Shown: positions 10,261-22,932, counted from the stretch's first letter. The stretch: 64,000 nucleotides of DNA from Gymnothorax reevesii (GCA_029721435.1 CM056577.1:120028719-120092718); one strand, 5' to 3'. The notes: generated by a model from the sequence alone, not told the origin. Program-made: numbers and translations.

Positions 10261-12617
10261 CCAACGGCCCCAAATTCCAGGTCTCCCAATAAACCAATAA
10301 AACATATGGGCTTGCAGCAGTGGTCTTCAGGACTCCAAACTCTGAGTACAATTGCTTATGATCGGAAACCAAGAAGCTTTTAAGAATGACCACTGCTTTC
10401 ATTACAGGACATCTGTTTGCTCTGAGCACCAAAAGGTAATAAATCCCCTGCCTGGAGACTGCAGAGTAATTTCTGCAGAAGCCCTGTTCTGTCCTGAGCA
10501 GGGTTCGGGGCACACTGTCGTAGCAGCCCGTTTCCTGATTTGGACATTTATCCATGTCATATTAATCAATGGACGATATTTCACTGTACAACAGTTAACC
10601 CTGTCATCATTAATGTATTTTTAGTATAATGGTTATATTTCTGTATATGTGATATAATTATTTTATTTCACAACAACTATGTAATAGTACCATATACTGT
10701 CATGTTTGGTATGTATTTCATCAGAGCAATTCAAGGAATTGAATGGGATGCACGTCGTATCAAATGTGTTTCAAGAAAACATAGTTTCTGTTCCACTGCC
10801 ATAATTTGTCCTAAACCAGAGTTCTCTCTCGAGGTGTATTTAAAATCATCTCTCCCCCTTTGCAGGAATTACTTTGCGACCCCCCCTGAGGTCTGTCTCC
10901 AAGGTCCTCTCACTTATCTAAGAACTTGTATTATCTCCTTTGAGTAAATAATTGTTTTCTTATTTTTTCCCGAGGGGAAGTCTAAATTCCAGCTTGTGCC
11001 ATCTGTGCGGGCTGAGCTGCCTTGATCAATGAGGCCACTAACCTTAAATTTACGAGATACGACCTAGTCAGGGAGGATCGTAAACGAACTCCCACAAGTT
11101 GGTCTGTGCATTATTTCTAGCTTAGTGAAGTTCGTAATCGACTTCCCACACTCCTGCCCGTGTGTAGCCTTTCACCAGGTATGTCTTTACTCTCTGTCTC
11201 TGAACTTATTGTAATTGTAACTTGCGTTAGAGTGTCGCAAGTTTCTGCCTACCTGGTGAATAAATTGTTGTTATTCCTGATTGCATGCGTGGTCTCCATG
11301 ACTTTAATCTGTTTTACATGTTTCCGTCCATGCTACGACCGGTACTTGGGGGGCAATTCCTTACCATTCCAGACTAGCTAGCTGATGTTAATAGGTAGTG
11401 ATGAGTTTTAAGTTGGATTGTAAATTACGGTCTACTTATATAAAGGGTTTACGTAGTACCGGTTCTGGGGATCTGTCATTAAAGGGTACCCCTGGGCTTC
11501 TAAGCCAGAGTCTGTTACGTAGATCCACCTTAAGGAACCCTTTGGTGTACATAAATCTGGGTTCATGATATGTTTAAGCCAAGATGCTACTATCAAGGTG
11601 ATTTCTTCCATCCTCTAAAACTATCACCGAACTAAGATCCGGCAATGACGCTAGCGCTCAGGGGCATAAATTGAGTAACAGTGGTTTTCACGGAAGAGCC
11701 CCGACATTCATGCATGTTTCAGATCTCTATCTATTTTAAATTGGAGTCAGATTTTAAACGAGAGTAATATTGTAATCGTTATGCTTAAGCTCAGTGCACA
11801 GCAGTGTTTGTGCTTTTAGTTTTGGACACTCAATGAGTGGTTTTGCGATAGATAATAGTTTTAGAAATTGTGCTACAAGAATCACTGTTAGAGTTTAAGC
11901 ATTCAGAAAAAAACTGTAACCCCTTTTTGCAGATGTAGACGCTTGCGTCTATGGAACTGAAAATTTAAGCACACAGTTACTGTACTCAATCACTACATAG
12001 CACCCCTGGATCAGTTATTGAATGTTCACAAGCAAGCAGAGTTCAAACGTGGTTTTTAATATAGGGAAGTTAATTCCACTCCCTGTTTTTCAAAACTTGC
12101 ATGAATTAAACTCCTCAGCTAACCCTGATGTGCAAACTGGTCAATATCCTTGCCCATAGCATCGATCCAGCAGTTTAAAAAAATGATCTTTTGTGACAGA
12201 AAAAATCGTTGTCCTCTGTAGCAACCACTTTAGCTACAGCGCGCCAACTGTATTCCAATTAGTGGTTCAGAAAAATAAGTTTTCTGGAGCAAAAAATTCA
12301 ACATGGTATTGATTCTCTCACATTCTACAGTCAATTACAGTCATCACATACAAAAAATGCGTAGTTCCCTACCGTGGATTTACGTGTAGATTCCTTCATT
12401 GACCAATTCAGCACTTCCTTATTTCCACCCAAGTACTGGTGTTGATAGCCAATCACTCAAATATACACTCAGGCTCTTCTGCCAAACTGCACGCCCTCAA
12501 AAAACTTTCCTGGTAACAATGTATTGATTGGTTCGTTTCTTATCCAATTCCCGAGTGTTAAAACGTTCCACAGTAAGTGAAACACATTGATTGGACAAAC
12601 TTAAGAGCATCCAAGCC
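10261..12617. other. Unassigned sequence, possible LTR-like block at 10.9-11.3 kb
   Basis: No domain is recognised. The 10.86-11.36 kb part is C/T-rich with a GGTGAATAAATTG polyadenylation-like signal near 11262, which resembles an LTR, but no TG/CA termini with a TSD could be matched. The rest (11.4-12.6 kb) has no structure I can name. Confidence 0.35.
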
Positions 12618-12620
12618 TAT

Positions 12621-12795
12621 GGGCCTGATTTACTAAGACCTTTAGCACATGCAAGATCTTTTTGCCCATGCAAAACTAATAACATTGCCACTGATTGGTG
12701 TAAGGCAAGTACCCTGTCCAATCATGGGGAATGTTATTGGTTTTGCAGGGGCAAAAAGATTTTGCATGTGCTAAAGGTCTTGGTAAATCAGGCCC
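12621..12795. mobile_element. Harbinger-type hairpin MITE, 175 bp
   Basis: Near-perfect inverted arms of about 69 bp start GGGCCTGATTTAC and end with its complement, with about five mismatches, leaving a loop of about 37 bp. It is flanked by the 3 bp duplication TAT (12618-12620 and 12796-12798). GG-initial TIRs with 3 bp TWA-like TSDs are the PIF/Harbinger pattern. The open frame of 81 codons here is only the hairpin read through. Confidence 0.9.
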
Positions 12796-12798
12796 TAT

Positions 12799-14810
12799 GT
12801 GTATCAGCAAGCTTGGTTGTATCCTGTCTAGATTGAGCACATTGCGTGGCTGAAGCAGTCGCGATATATAGAAAAAAAAAGACTTGCAAAACTGGGCTTG
12901 AAGTGTTCAGTTACATTTACAGGATTTAAATGAGAAAAGGACATTATTATGGAATTATTTTGGAATTATTATTTATATTAGGAATTATTTTGAGTGAAAC
13001 AGGACCGGAGGGTTCTGTCTACTGGACACATCGGTCTCTGGAGGACGGATTCAATGAAAAAGGTTAGGCTGTGATAGCTGTTGGAAATAGGACGTCAAAA
13101 GCAGCGGCCAGAATTAGAAGGCAAAAATTGCTGAAAGCTGAGAGAGTAAAAAAGATTAAAAATGCGAGACTCGCGCTACCAACGGACCTGGGCACCTTCC
13201 GAAGTAGAAAACAGGCGAGCTTGAAGATACCAAAAGAAAAGGAAAAAAGTAAAACAAGGATTCCCTCTCTTACTATCACTAGGCCTCACATATGCAACTA
13301 AGTCCTTAACAGTGCTCTGTCTCAAGACCTTACCGGCTAAAGCGCAAATATGACACTGACACTCTAGCAAAGGATGCAAGGCGAGGGGTGTAAATAGAGT
13401 CCGGGCAATGCCCCCAATTAATGCTAGCTGGCCCAGGAATCCGATTGGGAGCAAAACAATATTGTCCCGGACGAGAGCAACAAAAAGAGCTCTCAAAGCT
13501 TCTAAACCATGACATAGGCTGCTACTTTTGCTTTTTGTTTTGGAATGTATACCATATTCAACAAAGTCGAATGCCGAGGTTTTTTCCTGTTTAAAACGTG
13601 AACTGCCCATGCTTTTGGGTGGACGCCCTGGTACGTTCATTGCGCCGTTCTGTTGAATCTAGGGAGGCATATATTTTTTGATCTTCCCTGAAAGTGAAAT
13701 GTCTATTCTGTTAAAATAAGGTATATTTCAGAATTCAGACATTACTGAGTTAGTGAGTTGTACTTGTTTCTTATAAGTGTTGAAATGAGTTGTGAGAACT
13801 GGTGGCTTTCATTGCTGGGTGAATGTTCTGATCGTTTAATCAGTTTATTTAATGAGTATGTGTGCTGGCTTGGAGGAGTTTGAGGAAAAGTGGACAAAAC
13901 TCTAAACTTTATTATGGAGAAAAGGCATGTTTTGTGTTTGGAGAGGTTACTGGTGATCACTGATGTTCAACTGCACTGATATTGATAAATTCATGCTAAA
14001 CTCAACCAGGAAATCATTAGTTCACATTAAATTTCATGCCTCAAAACTTTATTTGTGTTATAGACATGATTTTACTATGATTTGACAGGAAATAATTTTG
14101 AGACTTTGGGGAGACACTTGGATAGCTGTATAATTTGGCTAATAGCATGTAGGTAGTCTAGAATGTAATCTTGAAGATGCATACTACTTGTGGTCAAGGA
14201 GTTTATGATCCCAGAAATTTATAGATTTAAGCCCCAGCAGTTTTTCAATTCTCAGTATTTTTTTTTTTTTTGCAATTTCAATGGTGAATTCTCATGAAGA
14301 TTTTTTATGTTTACAGCCCATTTTCTCTACCAAAATCATGAAAATACTAAAGGACGATGTAATTCTATATGCTGTAAGTGTCTTTTTTGAGTTGAGCCAC
14401 ATTTTTCTTCTTTATGAAGCTTAAATCTTGAATTATAAAGCACTAAATTGGGTAAACCATAAATAGCCAAATTTGGCTTCTGCGCAAAGGGGTTAAGTAC
14501 ATTTTTCACGGATCTGTTCTTTACTTAAGTAAAAATTGTAGAGCATACGTCTGATTTTGACTCTTCTACATTTTGCAGCTATTATCTGTACCTTCTACTC
14601 CACTACATTTCTAAAATGCAGCTCGTTACATTTTAAGATCACTCGCCAAAATGTTGTCTTCACAAATCAAATTGGTTGCGTTGATACCTCGGAAGGGTAA
14701 ACCAATCAGCCAGTGCTATCCTGGCCTCCAATGACGGCAGAGCGCACCTTTGGAAGCGGCAATCACATTCAAACAAAACCAGATACACCAAACATGGATC
14801 CAAAGACTTA
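12799..14810. other. Unassigned sequence
   Basis: A minus-strand frame of 154 codons (13176-13640) and a plus frame of 76 codons (13071) overlap; neither has a recognisable motif. AT-rich repeats occur near 12945-13000. The 14.50-14.80 kb part, with TACTTAAGTAAAAATTG and CTACTCCACTACATTTC, is of a type common as dispersed fish repeat, family unknown. Confidence 0.4.
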
Positions 14811-15140
14811 GGGCCCTATCTTACGTCAGAGTCCCTAAACCCATCATTTGGGGATTTTGCATTGCGTAAAAGTTGTAATCTTGCACAACTGCTTTTATCC
14901 CAAAAACACCTGTGCTGCGCGTTATATTATGCATAGGTGTGGTTTGGGTGTTTCGTCAATTAAACCAATCAGTGTGCCAGGTGCCATTGCCATTAAGAGC
15001 AGGCTGCACTATCCCAAATCGTCAAACAGCAACCCGTGACGGAGAGAGGAAGGTCGCCACGTCTCTCCGAAGACGAAGTTAAATTGCTCGTGCGTGAGGT
15101 CAAATTCAGACAGGGGAGGATCTGTTTTTGTTAAGTTAAC
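14811..15140 (+). mobile_element. Harbinger-type element, 5' end only
   Basis: Begins GGGCCCTATCTTACG directly after TTA (14808-14810), the terminus and TSD type of fish PIF/Harbinger elements. The leader contains CAATTAAACCAATCAGTG, a segment frequent in that family. A short basic frame follows (about 15030-15120) that could be the start of the Myb/SANT-like accessory protein, but it is too short to prove. No matching right terminus was found, so the element is truncated. Confidence 0.55.
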
Positions 15141-15218
15141 CATGAAATTATTCTTATTATAGTTATTATTATTATTATTATAATTATTATTATTATTATA
15201 TTATTATTATTATTTGAC
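15141..15218. repeat. (ATT)n microsatellite
   Basis: About 55 bp of ATT/TTA trinucleotides with interruptions (15160-15215). Confidence 0.9.
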
Positions 15219-16541
15219 ATGTACATATTATTTAATGTTTAACATGTAATTAAAAAACCTCAAACCTACCCATTGTGTGATGGAAACTTCAAAAAAAAGA
15301 AAAAGAAAAAAATGTGTTTCCCTATGCACTTCCAACTCATCTTCATCTCATCTCCAGCAAGACCTCTTTGCTGTGCCGTAGCGCTGTTCATTGGTGATCA
15401 TTCTGCTGGAGTTGAGAGAGGAAAACGTGGGATTGAAGCTGAGGATATACTCTTGTGGAAACGGGGTTTTGTGAAAATAATTTGCGTGTTAAAGCTCAAA
15501 CAATAATAGAGATTAGACGATTTGCTCCCGAGGTATAACCTTTATCACATTAGGGCAGGGAGAATCTTCCTCCCTCTTTTTCTACTTTTTCCCCCTGTAA
15601 CAACTCGGTGAGCAAACAGCCAAATTAAGTCACTAATCTGGTCAAACAAAGGGTTTTTTTGGGGAGTTTCAGTCTCCCGGGAGCAAAGCAAAGTAAGGTA
15701 AAGTAAGATAAATTTAAACGCTAAATTTAGAGAATAAATTAAATACTAAATCATTGTCTAGTGAATTGTGAGATATACAAAGTAAAACAGTTGTTTAGGA
15801 CTGTGGTACGGTCGCCTGCTTTTTCTGTAGCTGATTTAGCAAACGAACCCTAGCAAGCTCTCAACGTCAAGAATATTATCGAATTACCTAGATATCTAAC
15901 TATAACCTGGCTTGGTTTCATACTTGGTCGCTCGCCTTTCATACAGTCTTCTAGCCAATAAATCTTGACGTTCACCTGGGCTTTTTAGTCCCCTTCGTTC
16001 TCTATCCTGACCGCATTACCGCATAAACGCATTGCCAAGCTTGAATATTATAGCGAACCGGGGTTCTTGTCTTTTTTGCATTTTATTATTACCGAAGGGC
16101 TCTTCTGATTAAACACATTGTAAATACCCTATCTTTGAATTTTCCTCCGGTTGCTGTGCCTTGATCGGCTGATTAAAGTTTAACTGCTTGTTTGAGTGCT
16201 TGGGGGAGGTATCGTGCATAGTTCGCTCACATAGTAAACAAATAGTTTATTCGGTCCGTTTTAATTTACGAGAATTGGGGCTTTACTCTTTTCTCGGTTA
16301 CCCTTGGTATTTGCGGCTTGCTAGCTAGATAAGTAGTGTTTGCATTTTTGGCTGGGGATCTGAGATTTAGTGTTTAGTTAGTAGGGCAGCAGTCACTGAG
16401 TCGTCCAATCGGTTAGGCTGGAAATTGGTAATGGTAAGTTTTACCGGGGGTGCTCCGCCTCCTTCCCTCCTCCAGTTTCTCCTGCGCGTTGGAGCCAGTC
16501 TGTTTTATCTGGGTTCTCAGCTAAACCCAGTGATATTTTTA
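15219..16541. other. Unassigned sequence flanking the hAT insertion
   Basis: No domain recognised. It superficially resembles LTR/leader sequence (T/C-rich, many CGAGG and TAG blocks). The apparent primer-binding site at 16550 is instead an hAT terminus. Confidence 0.4.
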
Positions 16542-16945
16542 GTTTAGTACATTGGCGGCGTCAAGGAGGGGCTTGCCGGTGCTTCAGCTCCCCCTCGTGG
16601 TGGCATAGCACCCCCATGGCACCCCCATGAAATCCGGAGGGGGGAAAAAAAAATAATTGAATAAAAATATTTTCAATGAAATTTTATCTCATGCGCTTTG
16701 TATCTCATTTCTGTTTAAAATTTCCTAAATTATTATTATTTTTTTTTTTTTTTTAAGTCTTGATATAAGGTCAAAGTTGAGGTGTCAGGTAGTGTCACGT
16801 ATTTTCTACGTTAGATGGTCACTGCGCCTACGTCAGCTAAAGGCATACAAGACTTGCAGCTTGTGATAAGTGGCTACGGACATTTGGCTCTAGTAGCACT
16901 AGCAGCGATGCTCTTAGTAGTAACCTTGCACTTTTGGCTATCAAC

Positions 16946-18127
16946 TAGGGCTGTCGCGTTAATTAATCGTGATTAATTTAAGCGCAATAAAAGTAACTGC
17001 CGCTATGAGGCAGACAGACATGCTTGCTTATTACCTTTTCTATGACGCATACCTAATGCGGTCATTTGAAATGCTTCCGGCAGGAAAACTATGATTTGAA
17101 GTCAGCTAATTAGCAGCGAGGTTGGACAGCCTCCATTGTCTTTGCATAATTAGCTCACCTTAAATCAATTCCCGAGTACTTTGCCTAACTTTGAATCAAG
17201 CCATTTATTTAGCCAACTGACTAATGAAAACCAAAATGCGTCCAATAGATCTAATGATTAAGGAGAGATAATAAGCAGACCGACCTAACCAGGCTGCTGT
17301 ATTAGATTTAAAGAATTTCAATAATCTGGATAAATAGCAGACCTCTGAATTGCACCTTTCATCGCGGAATTTTGCATGCATTATTAAAGATAGGCTATTT
17401 CTTAAAAAAAAAAAAGAAATTATTCAAAGATGGCCCTAGTTTTAAGAGCTTAAAAATATAGGCTACATGAAGTGGGAAACATTTTGTGAAGCATATCAAC
17501 AGTGAATACGAGAGAGAGTACGTTAGCATTGCACGCAATAGTCAAATGCACCATGATTTGGCAATGCACGATTTGCGAATCTTTCCCGCAAATTTGTGAA
17601 ACTTTTTTATTAGACAATTGACCAAGAGTAATTTAAAATAATGTAACATAGCACTTGATTTTATTTACTTTTGAGCATCTAAATAACCAACAGTGAAGGT
17701 GGAAAACATTTTGTTTAAGCGTATATAACATGACATGTAAATTGTTAACACATTTGAAATTCTTTCAATCTAACACAGCAGCCTGGTTAGGCCTGTCTGC
17801 TTCTCATTATCTCTTCTTAATCATTATAGGCCGCATTTTGGTTTTGATTACTGAGTTGACTGAATAAATGGCTTAATTGCAAGTTAGACAAAGTACATGG
17901 AAATTGATTTAAGGTGAGCTAATTATGCCAGGTGATGGAGGCTGTCCTACCTCGCTGCTAATTAGCGGACTTCAAATCGCAGTTTTTTTTCCCCGGAATC
18001 ATTTCAAATGACGGCATTAGGTATGTGTCATAGAAAAGGTAATAAGCAAGCACGTTTGTCTGCCTCATAGTGGCAGTTACTTTTTTTGCACTTAAATTAA
18101 TCCCGATTAATTAACGCGACAGCCCTA
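16946..18127. mobile_element. Non-autonomous hAT element with TIRs of about 375 bp
   Basis: Exact 8 bp duplications CTATCAAC flank it (16938-16945 and 18128-18135). Termini are TAGGGCTGTCGCG and its complement. The inverted arms run about 16946-17325 and 17755-18127 with roughly 90% identity, an unusually long TIR for hAT. The 430 bp centre is non-coding and AT-rich. It interrupts the C-terminal coding end of the outer hAT. Confidence 0.92.
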
Positions 18128-18637
18128 CTATCAACATTAAAAGGGCCCGCGCCCTGAATGCCGACAAGATCGTCGATGCATTCGCCCTCAGCCATAACAA
18201 CCTTTGATATTCTAGTTGTCAGTGTATATTTTTCCCCCATAATGGGCTGCTGTTTAGATATGCTTTTATCTTGTTGTGAAAGATTGCAAGTATATTATCT
18301 GTTGAGTTTGCATTTTGATGTTTTCACTCTCTTGGCATGATCATTCACTAAAAAATTATTTGCTATTGCTAGATGAAGTTATTTTACATGTTTTTACAGA
18401 AGGTGGTTTACTTTTCATGTGCATGTCCAATGCTTTTGATAATTTCATAAAACTCAGTTGGAGTCCCATGAACTGACAGTGGAGGAAAATATGTTTGCAT
18501 CTTTTGGTTTGCCTTCTGATTCTCATCAGACAGTGTTGGAAAAATGCTTATTTTCTGAGTCATGACCTGCTCTTTTTGAACAATAAAGTATTGTAATTTA
18601 AATTTCATTGTTTCTAGATTGTTTCTTTGCATGTGAG

Positions 18638-18647
18638 TGTGTGTATA

Positions 18648-18681
<34 letters not shown>

Positions 18682-18694
18682 CACACACACACAT
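18638..18694. repeat. (GT)n(AT)n(AC)n compound microsatellite
   Basis: GT run, then AT run, then AC run, forming a self-complementary tract of about 55 bp that can fold as one hairpin. It lies in the right part of the outer hAT. Confidence 0.95.
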
Positions 18695-18783
18695 AAGCAG
18701 CCCCAGTCAATCTTTGAGCACCCCCATAGCACTTACAATCAAATTTTTCTGGAGCCGCCCCTGGTTTAGTATACTAATAGTAC

Positions 18784-19855
18784 TGTGAGTGATGCGAGAT
18801 CAGAGACACCAAATGCGAGGTGGAAGGGAAAAGGGAATTTATTAAAACAAAAGAAAACAGGCATGAGGGCCAACAAAAAACTTGGCCCAAAGGGTTGCAA
18901 AAGACAAACTAAGGTGAGCTTCACAGAGCTAAAAACAAAAGATCAAAAACAACAAAAAACAAAAGCCACTGGAAACTCCAGGGAGATAAACGAGAACAGA
19001 AATGAATAACAAGACTAAGGCTATATACAAAATGACTATGACTATGGAAAACAGACTAGAACGAGACAGGAGCTTGAGCCAGACCGTGAGCAGAAACTTG
19101 GCAACAAGACTTGAGAACATGAACTTGGCCTTGGAAGCATGAACATGAGCGAGACACTGTCTGCCAGCCAACTTCCACCACATCCAGATAAAGGCTAGGA
19201 AATCAAGGACACATGAGGGGCAACAAGAGGCATGGCAAGATCATGACATGGACTAAGATCGGATGACAAGACTTGCTCATTAAGAGAATGAGTGTGCTAA
19301 GCTTAAGTACCAATTAAGTATGCAGATTGAAAGCAGCATGAATGTTTAGAACAGAAAAGCACAGCAAGATCTTGAAATAGCAAAGCAGGAATCATGACAA
19401 CAAACTCCCTGTCTAAATTAGTAGTATTAGTAATGTGCCTATCTAAGAATTACACCACCCAGTGAGTGTTAGTAAATGTTAGTAGCTTAAAAACAGTTAA
19501 TTGTCAATTAAGCTCAGACAGCCCCGAATCAGCACAGCACAGAGGGAAGGGTTAAATACCAAAGCCAACCAGAGCTCTGAAAATGTGCAACAACGAAGGC
19601 ACGGGGCGGAACGCAGACAAGCGGTGGAGTGGCTTGGCAGACCTGGAGAAAACAAAAACATGGAAAAGTAAAAACATGGACAAGGAACATGAATTATGAA
19701 ATGCAATGAATGGATACAAGAAACTGTTAAAACTGATATGAATTATGAACATGAACTATGAAGCTATGAAACTATGAACTATGGAATCTTGGACATGAAA
19801 CAGTTAAAACCATAAATGCTGTCCTGGCCAAAGGCCAGGACCCCAGAACACAACA
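18784..19855 (-). mobile_element. 3' LTR of chromovirus 1
   Basis: On the minus strand it would start TGTTGTGTTCTGGGG (19855 downwards) and end ATCACTCACA (18784), with an AATAAA signal near 18842 close to the 3' end. The part 19376-19821 is repeated at 22913-23358 upstream of pol in the same orientation, 446 bp each without indels and about eight substitutions. This is the paired-LTR signature. The 5' boundary is inferred, the 3' boundary less certain. It contains the inverted repeat GTCCTGGCC/GGCCAGGAC at 19820-19840. Confidence 0.7.
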
Positions 19856-20065
19856 GTACAGCCCTTACAAAAGCGGCACCTGACGCTGACAAAAAACACC
19901 AAGAACTAAAATACATGAAGCCGCACAAAACTAAATACAAATCCCACAAGACTAATAACCAAGTAAATACTAAGGACAAAAACTCTAAGACACAAAACAC
20001 CTAACCAAGAAACAGTACAACAAGAAACACTAAACATAAACAAGATTACTTGGGGTCTCCAGCAA

Positions 20066-20205
20066 GCTGGGGCTAAGGCTTAGGGCTATGGCAATGGCTT
20101 GAGGCTATGGTAATGGGCTATGGGGTTGGGGCTGGGGCTGGCGCTATGGGACTATGGCTAGGCTTGGCTTGGGGGTATGACTATGGCTTGGGGTGTGACT
20201 GGTGG
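20066..20205. repeat. GGCTATGG-type degenerate tandem repeat in chromovirus 3' region
   Basis: About 140 bp of repeated GGCTATGG, GGCTTGG and GGGGCTGG words between the chromodomain stop and the 3' LTR. It is non-coding in the pol frame. Confidence 0.75.
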
Positions 20206-22932
20206 TAATCACGGATGAGACTTTTGTCCAGAATGTGCCTAGGCGGGACCCAGGAACGCTCCTCTGGGCCGTACCCCTCCCAATCCACGAGGTACTGGAG
20301 GCCCCGGCCCCGCCGTCGGCAATCCAGCAGTGTTTTCACAGTATAAGCCTCCCCTTCGTCGATGAGCCGAGGAGGAGGTGGAGGCTCAGGAGGGGGCAGG
20401 AGGGGGGAGGTGGCAACAGGCCTCAGGCGTGAGACGTAGAACACAGGATGGAGTCGTCGCATGGTGGATGGGAGCTTTAGGCGGACAGCAGTGGGGCTGA
20501 GGATCCTTTGGATGGGGAAAGGACCCAGGAAGCGAGGAGCCAGCTTGCGACTTTCCACCCGGAGTGGGATGTCCTGTGCCGCTAACCAGACCTTCTGGCC
20601 GACCCGATAGTGAGGGGCTGGGCGCCGACGCTTGTCTGCTGCAGTCTTCATTGTCTTGCCCGCCCGAACCAAGGCGCGGCGAGCAGACAGCCACACACGG
20701 CGACACCGTCGGACGAATGCCCCGACCGAAGGCCCCGGCCGAAGGCACCCCGACTTCCTCCTCCTGGCTGGGGAACAATGGAGGCTAGTAGCCCATACAG
20801 CACACGAAGGGGGAGAGGCCGGAGGCAGAGGCAGCGTGGGAGTTCACGGCGTACTCGATCCAGGGTAGCATGGATGACCAGGATCTTGGGTTGGTCGAGC
20901 ACACACAGCGAAGGACCGTCTCCAGGGTTTGGTTAGCCCGCTCAGTCTGTCCATTGTTCTGTGGGTGGTAACCGGAACTGAGGCTGAAGGAGGTGCCAAG
21001 GGATGTGCAGAATGCTTTCCAGAAATTAGAGGTGAATTGGGGACCACGATCTGACACTACATCCACAGGTATGCCGTGGAGACGGACAACATGCTGGATC
21101 AGTAGGTCAGCTGTGGACTTAGCAGAGGGGAGCTTGGGAAGGGGCACGAAGTGGGCAGACTTGGAGAACCGGTCGACAATGGTCAGGACAGTGGTGTTTC
21201 CATGGGAGACGGGCAGGCCAGTGACAAAGTCCAGAGCGATGTGGGACCAGGGACGGTGAGGAATGGGCAGTGGTTGGAGCAGACCGAAGGAAGGTACATG
21301 GGAGGACTTGGCGCGGGAACAGACTGAGCAGGCTGTAACAAACCCCCGGACCTCTGCTGCCATCTTGGGCCACCAGAAACGGCGCTGGATGAACCGCAGG
21401 GTCCGGCCGACCCCAGGATGGCACGACAGGTTGGAGGAGTGGCCCCACTGGAGAACGTCAGATCGGGCAGCTGCAGGGACGTACAGGCAGTTGGCAGGGC
21501 AGGCACCGGGCGTAGCTGCACCGTTCTGGGCGTTGCGGACCAGCTCCTCGATCCGGAGGCACACGTTGTTAACGAAGCAGGCTTTGGGCAGGATGGAGCT
21601 GGGCTCTCCCTTGGACGTGGAGTCGTCAAAACGCCTGGAGAGCGCATCAGCCTTAGTATTCTTGGACCCCGGTCTGTAGGCCAGGGAGAAATCGAACCGG
21701 TCAAAGAAGAGGGCCCATCTGGCTTGTCTGGGCGTCAGCCTCTTGGCAGAGCGGAGGTACTCCGGGTTTTTATGGTCCGTCCAGACCAGGAATGGAATCC
21801 TTGCCCCCTCAAGCCAGTGCCTCCACTCTTCCAGGGCCAGTTTCACCGCCAGCAGCTCCCAGTTCCCGATGTCGTAGTTGGACTCCGCAGGCGTCAGCCG
21901 GTGGGAGAAGAACGCACACGGGTGTACCTTCTGATCATTGCTGGATCTCTGGGAGAGAACCGCACCAACCCCGACATTGGAGGCATCCACCTCAACAATG
22001 AACTGCTTAGCGGGGTCGGGGGTGGTGAGGATGGGCGCGGTGGTGAAGCGCCTCTTCAGCTCACAGAAGGTCACCTCGGCTTGCGGAGTCCGACGGAATG
22101 GCACCTTGATGGAGGTAAGGGCCGTTAGGGGAGCTGCCACGGTGCTGTAGTTCCTGACGAATCGCCTATAGAAATTGGCGAAGCCCAGGAAGCTCTGCAG
22201 GGCCTTGCGGTCCTTGGGTGCGGGCTAATCCACCACAGCCTTGACCTTCTCCTCGTCCATGCCCAGGTGGTTTGGGGAGATGACGTGGCCCAGGAAGGAG
22301 GTAGTGGTGGTGCTGAACTCGCATTTTTCGGCCTTGACAAACAGGTGGTTTTCGAGGAGGCGGCGAAGCACCTGGCGAACATGGTTCGTGTGCTCCGTCC
22401 TGTCCCGGGAGAAGATCAGGATGTCGTCAAGGTAGACATAGACAAATCGCCCGATCATATCCCCAAGCACATCATTCACCAAGTTCTGGAACACTGCGGG
22501 TGCATTGGTCAGGCCGAAAGGAACCACCAGGTACTCCCAGTAGCCGCTAGGGATGTTAAAAACGGTTTTCCATTCGTCGCCTTCCCTGATCCGCAGGAGA
22601 TGGTAAGCATTCCGCAGGTCCAGCTTGGTGAAGATGACCGCTCCCTGGATGACATCAAATGCCGAGGACATCAGTGGGAGTGGGTAGCGGTTCCTGACCG
22701 TGATTCTATTAAGTCCTCGGTAGTCGATGCAGGGGCGCAGGGAGCCATCCTTCTTCTTGACAAAGAAGAAGCCTGCCCCCGCGGGAGAGGAGGATGGACG
22801 GATGATGCCAGCTGCAAGGGACTCCCGGATGTGCTTGTCCATTGCCCCCCTCTCTGGCTCAGACAAGGCGAAGACACGCCCCCTAGGGGGGCGCTGTACC
22901 AAGCTGGAGGTCAATAGCAAAGCAGGAATCAT
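20181..22932 (-). pseudogene. Chromovirus (Ty3/Gypsy) pol: RT-RNase H-integrase-chromodomain
   Basis: Canonical Gypsy order on the minus strand. RT has a DIYRGL-type fingers block and YLDD (about 22430). RNase H has Asp in VDASN, Glu in WELLAVK and Asp in WTDHKN (about 21780-22030). Integrase has the H2C2 finger (CSVCSRAK, about 21310-21390) and DDE residues in [14 protein letters not shown] and QTERAN (about 20940-21240). The C-terminal chromodomain has [17 protein letters not shown] (about 20250-20300). Lesions: extra C near 22888, TAG for Trp at 22225, TAG at 20785 after the MGY segment, and a frameshift near 20710. Gag and protease are absent because the copy is joined at 22913 to LTR sequence. 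Few lesions and 98% LTR identity suggest a fairly young but dead copy. Several open plus-strand frames here are antisense shadows. Confidence 0.95.

Larger units (their letters stand above)
16550..18765 (+). mobile_element. hAT transposon (outer), internally deleted, carrying a nested hAT
   Basis: Exact 8 bp duplications GTTTAGTA flank it (16542-16549 and 18766-18773). Termini are CATTGGCGGCGTC on the left and GGAGCCGCCCCTG on the right, a diverged hAT CAGGGGCGGC-type TIR. Removing the nested element (16946-18127 plus one TSD) restores a reading frame ending LNADKIVDAFALSHNNL and stop, which is the characteristic C-terminal tail of hAT transposases (hATC dimerisation region). Only about 1.0 kb of its own sequence is left, so the catalytic part is deleted. 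Immediately beyond the right TSD lies the chromovirus LTR (18784). Confidence 0.85.

Noticed and set aside
10860..11360. Possible LTR around an AATAAA signal
   Set aside because: No TG/CA termini with a matching TSD and no second copy in the window; left as unassigned.
12591..12836. Open frame of 81 codons
   Set aside because: It is read-through of a hairpin MITE with TAT TSD.
13176..13640. Minus-strand open frame of 154 codons
   Set aside because: No motif or homologous family recognised and a competing plus frame overlaps it; not enough to call a gene.
16530..16590. Apparent LTR end plus primer-binding site (TAGTACA then TTGGCGGCGTC)
   Set aside because: The 8 bp GTTTAGTA here is duplicated at 18766 and the following bases pair with the right terminus, so this is an hAT TIR, not a PBS.
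21263..22917. Long plus-strand open frames (138-236 codons)
   Set aside because: Antisense shadows of the GC-rich chromovirus pol, which has all catalytic motifs on the minus strand.
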